NCBI RefSeq assembly: GCF_018991925.1
Contig: NW_024748846.1
Span: 120,462-184,461, forward strand
DNA from: Homarus americanus
Lineage: Eukaryota > Arthropoda > Malacostraca > Decapoda > Nephropidae
DNA: 64,000 nucleotides
Reading direction: 5' to 3'
The notes below the pieces were generated by a model. It had not been told where the DNA came from, searched no databases, and was given only the letters and a program-made list of their open reading frames with translations. The translations under genes and the position numbers were made by a program. Shown piece after piece: positions 1 through 10,278 of the stretch (positions within the stretch are counted from its first letter, which is position 1; each line of letters starts with the position of its first letter).

Positions 1-856
1 AGTGGCAGTATGTCTGGCTGCAGGAGGTGAGCAGTATGTCTGGCCTCAGGAGTGTGAGGCAGTATGTCTGGCTGCAGGATTGTGAGGCAGTATGTCTGGC
101 CGCAGGAGTGTGAGGCAGTATGTCTGGCCTCAGGAGGTAAGGCAGTATGTCTGGCTGCAGGATTGTGAGGCAGTATGTCTGGCCGCAGGAGTGTGAGGCA
201 GTATGTCTGGCCGCAGGAGTGTGAGGCAGTATGTCTGGACCCAGGAGGTGGAGGCAGTATGTCTGGCCTCAGGAGTATGAGGCAGTATGTCTGGCCTCAG
301 GAGTGTGAGGCAGTATGTCTGGCCACAGAGTGTGAGGCATGTCTGGCTGCAGGAGTGTGAGGCAGTATGTCTGACCTCAGGAGTGTGAGGCAGGCATGTC
401 TGGCCTCAGGAGTGTGAGGCAGTATGTCTGGCAGAAGGAGTGTGAGGCAGTATGTCATTCTCAGGAGTGTGGAGGCAGCATGTCTGGCCGCAGGAGTGTG
501 GAGGCAGTATGTCTGGCCTCAGGAGTGAGCAGGCAATATTCAGGAGTGTGAGGCAGTATGTCTGGCCTCAGGAGTGTGAGGCAGTATGTCTGGCCGCAGG
601 AGTGTGAGGCAGTATGTCTGGCCACAGGAGTGTGAGGCAGGATGTCTGGCCGCAGGAGTGTGAGGCAGTATGTCTGGCCTCAGGAGTGAGGCAGTATGTC
701 TGGCTGCAGGAGGTGGGAGGCAGGCGGGTTCAGCCTCAGGAGTGTGAGGCAGTATGTCTGGCCGCAGGAGTGTGAGGCAGTATGTCTGGCCACAGGAGTG
801 TGAGGCAGGATGTCTGGCCGCAGGAGTGTGAGGCAGTATGTCTGGCCACACACTTT
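1..856. repeat. 28-bp minisatellite array
   Basis: Tandem copies of a 28-bp unit built from GCAGTATGTCTGGCC followed by GCAGGAGTGTGAG, with frequent 1-3 base indels and C/T variants (GGCCGCAGG, GGCCTCAGG, GGCTGCAGG). The array is cut by the window edge, so its full size is unknown. Open frames inside it are repeat translations, not genes. Confidence 0.95.
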
Positions 857-1214
857 ACATTTAGTCTTGTTCACATCTGCTTGAGGAACATACTGCCAGA
901 GGTACTTATATCCTAACCTTAGTCTAGCTGTTACAACATCTAGTGATCTTGTTACTTGCTCCATATACATGTTTCACTTGATACATCTCATCATGGTAAA
1001 CAATGGATCGACTAGTGCCTGTTTGCACTTGTCTACTTGCATCAAACTCATCAATAAGTTCTTTCCTAATTAGAGTTTTAAGGGTTCTTTTTGACAGACC
1101 CAAATTGTATTCAACTGTGTGTTTGTTAGACGCGAGTTTGGCGAGGGCATCTTGCAGTAAACATCAACATATCGACTTAGCAGTGTAAAAAGTTGTGGTC
1201 AGTAACACGACAAT
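857..1214. other. Short non-repetitive stretch, no gene seen
   Basis: About 360 bases of ordinary AT-rich sequence between two minisatellites. The small forward open frame at 1003-1188 has no recognisable motif. I see no RNA gene and no splice-bounded exon. Confidence 0.5.
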
Positions 1215-1440
1215 CCAGCGCACATGAAAACACTACACCCGGCCACACCACACCTGCCCGCACTATACCTGGCCACACCACACCTGCCCACACTATACCC
1301 GGCCACACCACACCTGCCCACACTATACCCGGCCACATCACACCTGCCCGCACTATACCTGGCCACACCACACCTGCGCACTATACCCGGCCACACCACA
1401 CCTGCCCGCACTATACCTGGCCACACCACACCCTCACTAG
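1215..1440. repeat. 30-bp minisatellite
   Basis: About seven copies of a 30-bp unit containing CCGGCCACACCACACCTGCC and CACTATAC, with alternation of CTGG/CCGG and CCAC/CCGC variants. The unit length is a multiple of three, so frames stay open on both strands; these are not genes. Confidence 0.93.
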
Positions 1441-1467
1441 CACCTATATATCCACCAGTAGCACCAA

Positions 1468-2746
1468 TACAAAATACAGTTACCTTCACTACACAATACA
1501 GTTACTTCCCTACACAATACAGTTACTTCACTACACAATACAGTTACATTCACTACACAATACAGTTACTTCACTACACAATACAGTTACTTCACTACAC
1601 AATATAGTTACCTTCACTACACAGTAGTTACCTTCACTACACAATACAGTTACTTCACTACACAATACCTTCACTACACAATACAGTTACCTTTACTACA
1701 CAATACAGTTACTTCACTACACAATACAGTTACTTCACTACACAATACAGTTACGTCACTACATAATACAGTTACCTTCACTAAACAATACAGTTACTTC
1801 ACTACACTTCACTACACAATACAGTTACTTCACTACACAATACACTACACAATACAGTTACTTCTCTACACAATACAGTTACTTCACTACACAATACAGT
1901 TACTTCACTACACAATACAGTTCTCTACACAATACAGTTACTTCACTACACAATACAGTTACTTCACTACACAATACAGTTACTTCACTACACAATACAG
2001 CTACTTCACTACAATACAGCTACCTTCACTACACAATACAGTTCTCTACACAATACAGTTACTTCATTACACAATACAGTTACTTCACTACACAATACAG
2101 TTACTTCACTACACAATACAGCTACTTCACTACAATACAGTTACCTTCACTACACAATACAGTTCTCTACACAATACGGTTACTTCACTACACAATACAG
2201 TTACCTTCACTACACAATACAGTTACTTCACTACACAATACAGTTACTTCACTACACAATACAGTTCTCTACACAATACAGTTACTTCACTACACAATAC
2301 AGTTACTTCACTACACAATACAGTTACCTTTACTACACAATACAGTTACTTCTCTACACAATACAGTTACCTTCACTACAATACAGTTACTTCACTACGC
2401 AATACAGTTACCTTCACTACGCAATACAGTTACTTCACTACACAATACAGTTACTTCACTACACAATACAGTTACCTTCACTACAATACAGTTACTTCAC
2501 TACACAATACAGTTACCTTCACTACACAATACAGTTACCTTCACTACACAATACAGTTACTTCACTACACAATACAGTTACTTCACGACACAATACAGTT
2601 ACTTCACTACACAATACAGTTACTTCACTACACAATACAGTTACTTCACTACACAATACAGTTACCTTCACTACAATACAGTTACTTCACTACAATACAG
2701 TTACTTCACTACACAATACAGTTACTTCACGACACAATACACACAG
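1468..2746. repeat. 21-bp minisatellite
   Basis: Roughly 60 copies of a unit reading TACACAATACAGTTACTTCA plus one base, with CCTTCAC and TCTCTAC variants that recur as larger blocks (for example around 1915-2060 and 2035-2180). That suggests expansion of multi-unit blocks. No gene. Confidence 0.95.
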
Positions 2747-2847
2747 TTCCTACCTATTTTTAATTAATAAGGTAACCAGTATTTTTATCACGAGTCAGTC
2801 ATCATGTTTGTGAGTTATTAAATACTTGTAATAATGTTTTTTGTAGG

Positions 2848-3697
2848 GCAGAGAGTTATCAAGCGTTGGGTCAATAAGTAAGGTATCAAAGAGTTACCCT
2901 GGAGCGAATTAGATGGCACTTGGGACGAGAAGCAATTTAACAAGCTTGGGGCCGGTGCTTATGGAAGTTGTACGTTAATTAATTATAAAAAGTTAACTCT
3001 GGTAATGAAAATTTTCATCTGTAATTATGGAGATTATTTTAGTGAGTTGAAGGCACTGTGGGCCAACCAAGACGAGGGCATATAGAAGATGTACGGAGTT
3101 TGTGTGGAAAAAAAAATTTTGGTCTCGTATTATGCTGGCCGCAGTCTTTCGCGTGTGGTCAACCGGAAACAGCTGACATTGAGAAGATCAACTCACATAA
3201 TGGAGCAAGTTATGACAACGACGAGCAGAATGTTAAAGCGTAAATATTGCCATAATGATATTAATTTAAGAAACATTTGTGTGAAGAGGATACGCACGAA
3301 TGAGCCTGTAGCTACGTTAATAGATTTAGGCTGCAGTACGCTTATTGGAAAGTGGGTTTATCCATTCCAAGGACCATCAGCCACCCGTCGGCACCCCAAC
3401 ACGGCTCCAGAATTACTCCACTGCAAACCATGTTCTGAGGCGTCCGAGGTGTTTAATTTAGCGCGCACGGCCGAAAGGATACGCCCAAGCTATAAATAAT
3501 ACCCAGAGGTCTTCAAGAAGTGGGTAAAACAGGGCTAGAATTATGAGCCACAGAACCGGCCGTCCTTAGGCAGTGGGATGAATGCTGTGAGGCAAGCTAA
3601 ACGCTAACTTCTTGAGGACGATAAAAAGAGAGCTATGAAAGGCGATTATAGCCCCAGCTACACTAGCTGTTACACAGATGATTTACCATCCTGGTAA
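2848..3697 (+). pseudogene. Protein kinase-like pseudogene, frame kept but several stops
   Basis: One reading frame from about 2882 to 3697 carries the landmarks of a protein kinase in order: glycine loop GAGAYG (2948-2965), a putative ATP-binding Lys in VMKIF (3008), the catalytic loop HNDINLRN (3251 on), DLG in place of DFG (3323), APE (3404), and a subdomain XI-like NRPSL near 3554-3568. The frame is interrupted by TAA 2879, TAG 3083, TAA 3497, TAG 3536 and TAA 3605, with no frameshift needed across more than 800 bases. A pyrimidine-rich stretch ending in TTTTTTGTAG (about 2838-2847) could be a splice acceptor. The family cannot be assigned. It could be a decayed host kinase, a multicopy single-exon kinase, or a kinase carried by a mobile or viral element. 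It is very unlikely to be active as read. Confidence 0.72.
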
Positions 3698-3865
3698 ACG
3701 TGAGAGCGGACAGTGCGGCTCTTAACGCAGGGCTCAAGCCCTCGATCCACAACGATTGTATGAGTATGGAAACACAGAAGAAGGCAGAGCATTCCACACT
3801 TAGGCTGTGTGAAGAAAGAAGGATGTACTATAACGGGTTCCTTGTTGCTGCTGTTACTTGTTGCT

Positions 3866-3975
3866 GTAGGTAGCAGGCAGCTATCAAACAGGGAGGTACT
3901 ACCGCCTGGGAAGATATTGGAAGCATATGTGACCACGTCTCAGGTTGATGATCCGACTTTCTGCCACATTTCTCT
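3866..3975 (+). repeat. Dispersed repeat, 5' part of a SINE-like element
   Basis: The stretch around CAAACAGGGAGGTACTACC and GGGAAGATATTGGAAGCAT is nearly identical to the minus strand of 57640-57775. A second shared block contains CAGGTTG, then GATCCGACTTTCTGCC here and GATCTGACTTTCTGCC there. This copy is in the plus orientation and lacks the A-rich tail seen at the other locus. Confidence 0.75.
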
Positions 3976-3984
3976 TACGTTGAC

Positions 3985-4084
3985 ACCACAACATATAAAC
4001 TTTGACAGCACAACACATATACTTTGAAAACATATATACAATGACAACATACCATGTATACTTTGACAACAACACAAACTTTGA
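3985..4084. repeat. Degenerate ACTTTGA-rich repeat
   Basis: Four to five diverged copies of a roughly 20-27-base unit containing ACAACA, TATA and ACTTTGA. It runs into the (CA)n tract that bounds the LINE A fragment on the right. Confidence 0.6.
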
Positions 4085-4607
4085 GAACACAACACACACA
4101 CACACTACTTCTTTGCTGTCACTGGTAATCGAGTATCATCCAACTATGATACAATGATACGAGTTATTAAGGATGTCACCTTCGTTGGTGAGTTCTGAGG
4201 TGATTAAAGAGGCCGATACGGGACCGGTGGAATCGATCGCAGATGTCAGCATCTCTGCCAACACTGGCATTGAAGTCACCAAGGAGCACAACCTTGTGAC
4301 GTGAGTGATTCAGTGGGACTCGGAGCGTCATGAAGCGCTCGCTGATCCCACTAGGCATTTCAGTTAGCCCGTGTAGGATGTGTTGGCAGATGGCAAAGCC
4401 AACTCCATAAATGCTGTTTCTCTCCGCAGCAGACTTACCCTTCCAGAAGAAGGTGTAGCCAGACCCCCGTTCTGTGAATTGGCCCTCATCTGGGAGCCGG
4501 GACTCACTAATGGCTGCTATGTTGATGTTATACCTCGCCAGCTCTTTTGCCACAAGGGCAGTTCTTCTTTCAGGACGCACATATGTGCCAGTATCCAGAA
4601 GGGTCCT

Positions 4608-4645
<38 letters not shown>
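4085..4645 (-). mobile_element. LINE A fragment, endonuclease joined to C-terminal zinc finger
   Basis: On the minus strand from about 4609, the frame matches the start of an apurinic-type endonuclease of a non-LTR retrotransposon (RTLLDTGTY, ERRTALVAKELARYNINIAA, SESRLPDEGQ, GYTFFWKGK), then VVLLGDFNASVG. It jumps directly into a C-terminal finger-like tail, CDRFHRSRIGLFNHLRTH. The rest of the endonuclease, all of the reverse transcriptase and the linker are missing, so this is an internal deletion derivative. The tail matches the fragment at 10277-10640. (CA)n tracts lie on both sides (about 4089-4106 and 4610-4645). The family resembles those annotated as craniofacial development protein 2-like endonuclease-reverse transcriptase in invertebrates; the clade is not certain. 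Confidence 0.85.
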
Positions 4646-4647
<2 letters not shown>

Positions 4648-4717
4648 CAGTCAAATAAGACATCCATTGAGCTACCTGACTAAACCAATAACACTACAGG
4701 TAAATAAATGCAATGAA

Positions 4718-4985
4718 TAGTAGTAGCAACAGCAGCATTATGTAACAGTTACAACAAGTAACAGCAGCAACAAGTAACACAACAAGAAGTAACACAACAA
4801 CAAGTAGCAGCAGCGTCAAATAACAGCAGCAACAAGTATCCCAACAACAAGTAACACAGTAACAATTAATAGCAGCAACAAGTAACAGTAATAAGAAGAA
4901 ACAGTAGCAACTAGTAACAGAAACAAGTAACAGCAGCAACAAGTAACACAAACAAGTAACAGCAGTAACAAGTAGCAGCAATAAA
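4718..4985. repeat. Degenerate CAACAAGTAACAGCAG repeat
   Basis: Irregular copies of CAGCAACAAGTAACA and shorter variants. The minus-strand open frame is a Leu/Val/Cys-rich translation of the repeat and is not a gene. Confidence 0.88.
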
Positions 4986-5037
4986 GAAGGAGGGAATTTA
5001 GTGAATGGAGACGGCGCGTCTAGTGAATGACTTGGCT

Positions 5038-5112
5038 GAGGGAGGGAGGGAGGGAGGGAGGGGTGGGAGGGAGGTGGGGGGAGGTGGGGGAGGGAGGTGG
5101 GGGAGGGGGTTA
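5038..5112. repeat. G-rich purine tract
   Basis: GGGA/GGTGG-rich low-complexity run, almost pyrimidine-poor on the plus strand. It is capable of unusual structure in principle, but nothing shows function. Confidence 0.85.
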
Positions 5113-5221
5113 TGCTTCGGCCAAGGCCCAGGGGGGGGACAGTCGACTTTACACATAGTCCACCACAGCTCAGGGGTCACGGTCACACACACACGCACGC
5201 ACACACCGCCTACACAAATCC

Positions 5222-5620
5222 CATGACCCTTCAGGCTTTTACGCCCTTAATACATGAGTCATAAAGGCACGCATGAACTCCTCATGCTTCCCAGTTGGGC
5301 GCTGTAAACACTTCACCTTGCACAAGATGTAAAGGGGTGCCCAATAAACTAGCCCCCTCATGGGCATTACACAAATCATGAACTCTGACCCAGAAGAACT
5401 GAGAAATACAGAGAGACCTGATAGTTGTAGCAGGGGTAAATAAGACACATTTTGTGACGAGACGTACCGGTATGGCCAACATAAGGACAGAACCAGACAA
5501 TGTGATGTAGTCGTGGCCAGGCTAAGATACAGACCCATCTGGCAGGTTAGTAACGCTGTACCCATACCGGAACACTCAGCATGTAAACTTTGTGATAAAC
5601 CTTTAAAGCATAACACTTGA
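5222..5620 (-). repeat. Dispersed repeat, second copy at 59.1 kb
   Basis: Bases 5222-5370 are about 90 percent identical by eye to 59092-59238 in the same orientation (shared blocks such as TTCAGGCTT, GGGCGCTGTAAA, CTTCACCTTGCACA, GGGTGCCCAATAAACTA). The adjoining 5371-5620 is not present at the second locus. On the minus strand the frames look like broken retroelement tail sequence, but I could not assign a family. Confidence 0.7.
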
Positions 5621-5818
5621 ACACTATATTATTGAATGAGACACTATCAGGCCACCTGGCTTATTGTATCATCAACTTTTTATTTATTACATTGAATCAG
5701 CAGTGCTAGAGGACATTCTTGCTGTCTGTCCAAAATTTGCTGCTAGCCCACATTGATTAGGCCTTGAATACAATATGACGTCTACTGTATAAGTACTGGC
5801 TCTCTGTTACACACTGTT
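5621..5818. other. AT-rich unique sequence
   Basis: No open frame, repeat or RNA signal recognised. Confidence 0.4.
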
Positions 5819-5935
5819 GGCAAGTACTGGGCATGTACTGGCTCTGTTACACACTGTTGGCAAGTACTGGGCATGTACTGGCTCTGTTACACACTGTTGG
5901 CAAGTACTGGGCATGTACCGGCTCCTGAATGTACC
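5819..5935. repeat. 40-bp tandem repeat, about 3 copies
   Basis: Near-identical copies of a 40-bp unit containing CAAGTACTGGGCATGTACTG and CTCTGTTACACACTGTTGG. A partial copy precedes it at about 5798. Confidence 0.95.
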
Positions 5936-6900
5936 TGAACCTGCGCCAGTGTTGGTCAAGTCTAGTCTTGAAGCAGCTCACACTCGGTGCCGTCACAACA
6001 CTCTCTTGCTTCTTCAACGTTGAGCTGTGACCCTTTGTGGGGCGAGCGTCCGCCACCTCCAGGTAAGGACACTCGACTGAGTAGTGCCCTTTGAGATGTT
6101 TATACACCTCATTTAGGTCGCCCTTCCCCGTCTGTAGTATAAGCTAGGCAATTTTCGCCCCCTAAGCCCCGTTATGGGTCGATGACCTGTGGGCACAGGT
6201 CAGGCGTTCTAATATCTCAAGGTAGCTGAGGTGCCGTAGTGCAGGCACCAGTCTGGTGGTCCTCCTTTGGACACTTTCAGTCAACTGACAGTCCCTAGTA
6301 TATCTTGGGGACCAGACGGGGTGACAGTACTCCAGACGGGGTGACAGTACTCCAGACGGGGAGCACTTCACTCCTGAAGATCGTTACGAGGGACGGACCA
6401 TCTAGACATCTGAACGACCTTCTTATAAGACCCCGTAGTTTAGTTCCTTGATTCACCTTCTCACAATGGCCCGAGAACTTCTCAACATTGTCAACAGACA
6501 CTCGGGTCCTTGTTACATTCAGTCTCTGTTAATGCTGTTTTTCCTCCTGTTGTGAGGTGTGATACGCCTCCTTACCGTTGGTACGTCCCAGGGGCAGCCT
6601 CTTACACTTGGTGATATAGAATCTCAGCAGCCATTTCTTCGACCATTCTTGGAACCCACAGAGACCCTTCTGCAGCTCTCCACAGTCCACTTGGTTCTCA
6701 ATTTCCCTAAATAACTTGACGTCGTTCGCAAAAATTTCCATGGAAGAGTGTACAGCATGAGGCATATCATAAACGAACCAAAACAAACAGCAGAGGACCC
6801 AATACACTGCCCTGTGGTACCCCGCAGAAAATCTCCTAAGAAGCTTATAATCCACACCCATTCCTTTCTGTTCATACATTACTAAAATATTAGGTAACAT
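5936..6900 (-). mobile_element. CR1/Jockey-like LINE, 3' half (LINE C), decayed
   Basis: Read on the minus strand, a non-LTR reverse transcriptase continues through its C-terminus. It begins near a broken palm region, passes FANDVKLFREIEN near 6724 (the usual FADD motif has Asp changed to Asn, which should abolish catalysis), then QEWSKKWLLRF, KCKRLPLG, LRGLIRRSFRCLD, SVQRRTTRLVPALRHLSYLE, and ends in SVSCFKTRLDQHW near 5970. Frameshifts split it into at least four pieces, and a 22-bp tandem duplication lies at 6311-6358. It differs from the CR1 copies at 21-28 kb and 37-42 kb. It is a dead, 5'-truncated copy. Confidence 0.85.
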
Positions 6901-7469
6901 TATTTAACATATATAACTATAAGGTATACACGATCGTTGTATATTAAGCAGGTATACTAAGGTGTATTAAATACGATGGGTTAATTAGCGAGAGTATGTT
7001 AAGTGATCAGATTGGATTAATTAGATTAGTTAATTGTAGGGATTTAATGAGGTATGATTGTGACCTAATGATTTATGAAGAATATTCTCATTACATACAT
7101 ATAGTACCTATAATCAACACCTCACCGTAGGGTCAAGACCTATTCAGCTGCCCCCCTTGGCCAATGTTCGGACCCATTCCCCAAGACCCTTTCCCCGACC
7201 CATCCTCACCACCGGGATATCTACATAATCAAAAGTGACAATTTCGTTTCGGAAAGAAGTGGGACCAGTGTTGAACAGTGATGAACAGTGTTTAAGCCAG
7301 TGAATTCAGCTCTAGACAGTACCAGTGAAAATCGTGACCCACCAGTGAGATAAGCACCCCTGGGAACCATCCTCTGACCAGACGGTGTTAATCAGTCCAC
7401 CCTGGGAACAACAGTTGGCCGGCTAAGCACCTGACTACAGGATAACACAACACCACCCAGCAGAGTGAG
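6901..7469. other. AT-rich spacer, no gene seen
   Basis: AT-rich sequence to about 7110, then C-rich sequence leading into the next array. No motif-bearing frame, RNA gene or transposon end was recognised. Confidence 0.5.
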
Positions 7470-7815
7470 GGACTGTGACACCTCCCCACACCGTGTCCCC
7501 ATGACCACGTGAGGTCCTTCATATAAACACCCGAGTATAAGTTACCACACCACGTGAACACCACACCACCCGGTGTCTCCATGACCACGTGAGGTCCTTC
7601 ATATAAACACCCGAGGATGAGTTGCCACACCACGTGAACACCACACCACCCGGTGTCTCCATGACCACGTGAGGTCCTTCATATAAACACCCGAGTATAA
7701 GTTACCACACCACGTGAACACCACCCCACACCGTGTCCCCATGACCACGTGAGGTCCTTCATATAAACACCCGGGGATGAGTTGCTACCACGTGAACACC
7801 ACACCACCCGGTGTC
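7470..7815. repeat. 80-bp satellite with two CACGTG palindromes per unit
   Basis: Exact 80-bp spacing of ATGACCACGTGAGG at 7501, 7581, 7661 and 7741. Each unit also contains a second CACGTG in CCACGTGAACACC. The copies are close to identical, which indicates recent duplication. Confidence 0.95.
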
Positions 7816-7889
7816 TCCAAACCAGCCCAGGCCCGGGCCATCAACTGTATGTTCAATCATTGTTCCTTCTTCTTTCGTAATAAAAGCTT

Positions 7890-8204
7890 TTGTTAAACGA
7901 CCCACCCCATGTTAAACGACCCACCCACCCATGTTAAGCAACCCACCCACCCCATGTTAAACGACCACCCACCCATGTTAAACAGCCCACCCACCCCCAT
8001 GTTAAACGACCCACCCACCCCATGTTAAACGACCCACCCACCCCATGTTAAACAGCCACCCACCCCATGTTAAACGACCCACCACCCCATGTTAAACAGC
8101 CCACCCACCCCATGTTAAACGAGTTGTCCCACCCACCCCATGTTAAACGACCCACCCACCCCATGTTAAACGACCCACCCACCCCATATTAAACGCCCAC
8201 CCAC
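7890..8204. repeat. 23-24-bp minisatellite
   Basis: About 13 copies of CCATGTTAAACGACCCACC with a variable number of CACC extensions. Confidence 0.94.
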
Positions 8205-8310
8205 CCCATGACTGTAATCAGTCATTTTTGTCCAATGTATGTTTTCAGCCTTCGGGCTACCAACTTTTTCAATAAACCGTTAATTATTATTACATACATA
8301 CATACACCGC
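8205..8310 (+). mobile_element. LINE B 3' end followed by (ATAC)n
   Basis: Bases ending in TTTTCAGCCTTCGGGCTACC, CAATAAACCGTTAATTATTATT match the 3' end of LINE B at 26100-26160 (TTTTCAGCCTTCTGGCTGCC, CAATAAACAGTTAATTATTATT). The element ends in an ATT-rich tail and is followed at once by (ATAC)n. Only the last 90 or so bases remain. Confidence 0.72.
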
Positions 8311-8413
8311 ACTATGCCATATCATAAACAAGAAAGAAAAATACGAGACGAAGCATGAGAAAGAGAGAGTCACCAGACACCGAGGCAGCAGTGTTGTCTA
8401 CCACATCAACACA

Positions 8414-8458
<45 letters not shown>

Positions 8459-8786
8459 AGGAGTAGCAAAGAGTCAGCAGATGTGTACCAGATGATGTGA
8501 ATTGAATTGAAACAGTTTATTTAGCCCTAAAAACACAGATACAGAGTTAATAACAATATTACCATGACTGAGCCAGTTGAGAACCTGAGCTGCACCTGAT
8601 ATATACTGTACATTTATCTCAAGGAAGTATTATGTAACATTTAGTATCAATAGTACAATAGTATGGTGGTAATAACAACATGTTACCACGGTTATCACTT
8701 CATTATTTATTTTATTTATTTATATATTTGTTTTTTATCTAGATTATTTTTACATTTATATTATAAATATTATACATAAGTTACAG
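8311..8786. other. Spacer with (CT)n microsatellite
   Basis: Contains a 40-base (CT)n run at 8416-8456 and AT-rich sequence after 8480. The AT-rich part ends in TTACAG at 8781-8786, which could serve as a splice acceptor for the exon-like segment that follows. Confidence 0.5.
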
Positions 8787-8898
8787 TGGAATTGAAAAAC
8801 CTAAGTATAATGGGGAAGCAGAACAACCTGGGTGGTACAACAGTAATAAGGTTGACCAAGAGGACAGAGCCGTCAGGATTATGTCTGGTTGGCAATGA
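8787..8898 (+). CDS. Candidate terminal coding exon, unrecognised protein
   Basis: After an AT-rich stretch ending in TTACAG, the frame starting at 8788 (one base into the exon) stays open for 36 codons and ends at TGA 8896-8898. The peptide includes GEAEQPGWYNSNKVDQEDR and then AVRIMSGWQ. Its composition looks like ordinary protein, unlike the surrounding repeat translations. A canonical AATAAA lies at 8966-8971, about 70 bases after the stop, as expected for a last exon. No upstream exon is visible and the protein is not recognised. A competing frame on the same strand (8786-8989) is also open, so this remains a candidate only. Confidence 0.3.
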
Positions 8899-8965
8899 TG
8901 TTTATTGCAATGGTAATTACTTATCTATTTACATGATAATTTCTATAAAACGGTTTTGGTGGTAC

Positions 8966-8971
8966 AATAAA
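8966..8971 (+). promoter_or_regulatory. Possible polyadenylation signal AATAAA
   Basis: Canonical hexamer 68 bases after the stop of the candidate terminal exon at 8787-8898. Its meaning depends on that exon being real. Confidence 0.3.
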
Positions 8972-9243
8972 ATCAGGTACTTAAAGTAGGTGTTATAGGA
9001 AATATTAATACTTTGACAATAGATATATTTTAAGAGATGATTTAAAGGAAGGGAGCGGAGTCTTTGCTGGGATGGGTCAGTTGTTCCACACCTTCACACT
9101 GGGATATTTTATGGAGGTCTGGGACTGAGAGGAGCACATGGGGGGTGGTCTTAGTAGTTCTGGGGGCCTTAAGTTGTATCTTTGATTATTACGGAACTGG
9201 AAAATGCCAGTGGATGTGTGTTGTACTGTACCAGTTGATGCCC

Positions 9244-9502
9244 TACCCCACCCCAACCTACGAACGTTTGTGCCACACCTACGAACGTTTCTACCACACC
9301 TACGAACTTTTGTACCATACCTACGAACGTTTGTGCCACACCTACGAACGTTTCTACCACACCTACGAACGTTTGTGCCACACCTACGAACGTTTCTACC
9401 ACACCTACGAACGTTTGTGCCACACCTATGAACATTTGTACCACACCTATGAACGTTTGTACCACACCTATGAACGTTTGTATCACACCTATGAACGTTT
9501 GT
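9244..9502. repeat. 21-bp minisatellite (YERLCHT when translated)
   Basis: Twelve copies of ACGAACGTTTGTGCCACACC plus T, with TTTGTGCC and TTTCTACC units alternating in the first part and TATGAACG variants at the end. Open frames on both strands follow from the 21-bp period and are not evidence of a gene. Confidence 0.95.
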
Positions 9503-9765
9503 ACCAACTTAGCGGAAAAATAACCAACCTTAGCAACGTCTCCATGTCTATCAAGTACCGTGTTATAATCAGTGTTACCAACTTAGCGGGAAAATAACCA
9601 ACCTTAGCAACGTCTCCATGTCTATCAAGTACCGTGTTATAATCAGTGTTACCAACTTAGCGGAAAAATAACCAACCTTAGCAACGTCTCCATGTCTATC
9701 AAGTACTGTGTTATAATCAGTGTTACCAACTTAGCGGAAAAATAACCAACCTTAGCAAAGTTTTC
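9503..9765. repeat. 74-bp tandem repeat, about 3.5 copies
   Basis: ACCAACTTAGCGG recurs at 9503, 9577, 9651 and 9725, exactly 74 bases apart, with only one to three differences between copies. Confidence 0.96.
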
Positions 9766-10243
9766 ATACATATAATATATCCTTCAACACTGTAAAATAC
9801 ACAAATTCATACAAAAATACAATATAATACACACTACTGGTTTCCTTAAATGCGAAAAAAACACCAAAAAAATACATTAACAAAACTTAAGTCTCCCAAA
9901 TGTAAAAAAAAACGCGGGAAAAAAAGCGCGGGGTGAATGTAAACAAACGTGACTCACCAATTTGATTTACTTCCCTCCCCTTACTTCCCTCCCTCCCTAC
10001 TTCCTCCCTCCCTTCCCTCCCTCCCTACTTCCCTCCTTCCCTACTTCCCTCCCTCTACCCCTTTAGCACGATCACGGGAAGCTCAGGTAACCCCCCTAGT
10101 GAGAACCAGGTGTGTCTGAACTAGGATGAGAGGGAAGCATACTCTCCTCACATAGCCTCTGCCCAACAGGTGGTCCCCTCACCCCCCCCCTCCAGCCCAA
10201 TACCACACACCTGCGACACATGCAATTCAGCTCAAGCGTACAT
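9766..10243. other. Spacer with C/T-rich repeats
   Basis: AT-rich to 9955, then CCCTCCCTACTT-type pyrimidine repeats at 9970-10060, then ordinary sequence. No gene recognised. Confidence 0.5.

Positions 10244-10278
<35 letters not shown>

Noticed and set aside
3700..3760. tRNA or tRNA-derived SINE head (GGATCGAGGGC on the minus strand)
   Set aside because: Only a weak B-box-like string; no A box at the right distance and no cloverleaf.
4694..4981. Leu/Val-rich minus-strand ORF as a membrane protein
   Set aside because: Direct translation of the CAACAAGTAACAGCAG repeat.
9064..9597. 177-codon ORF with YERLCHT repeats
   Set aside because: The repeat part is the 21-bp minisatellite, and the opposite strand is equally open.
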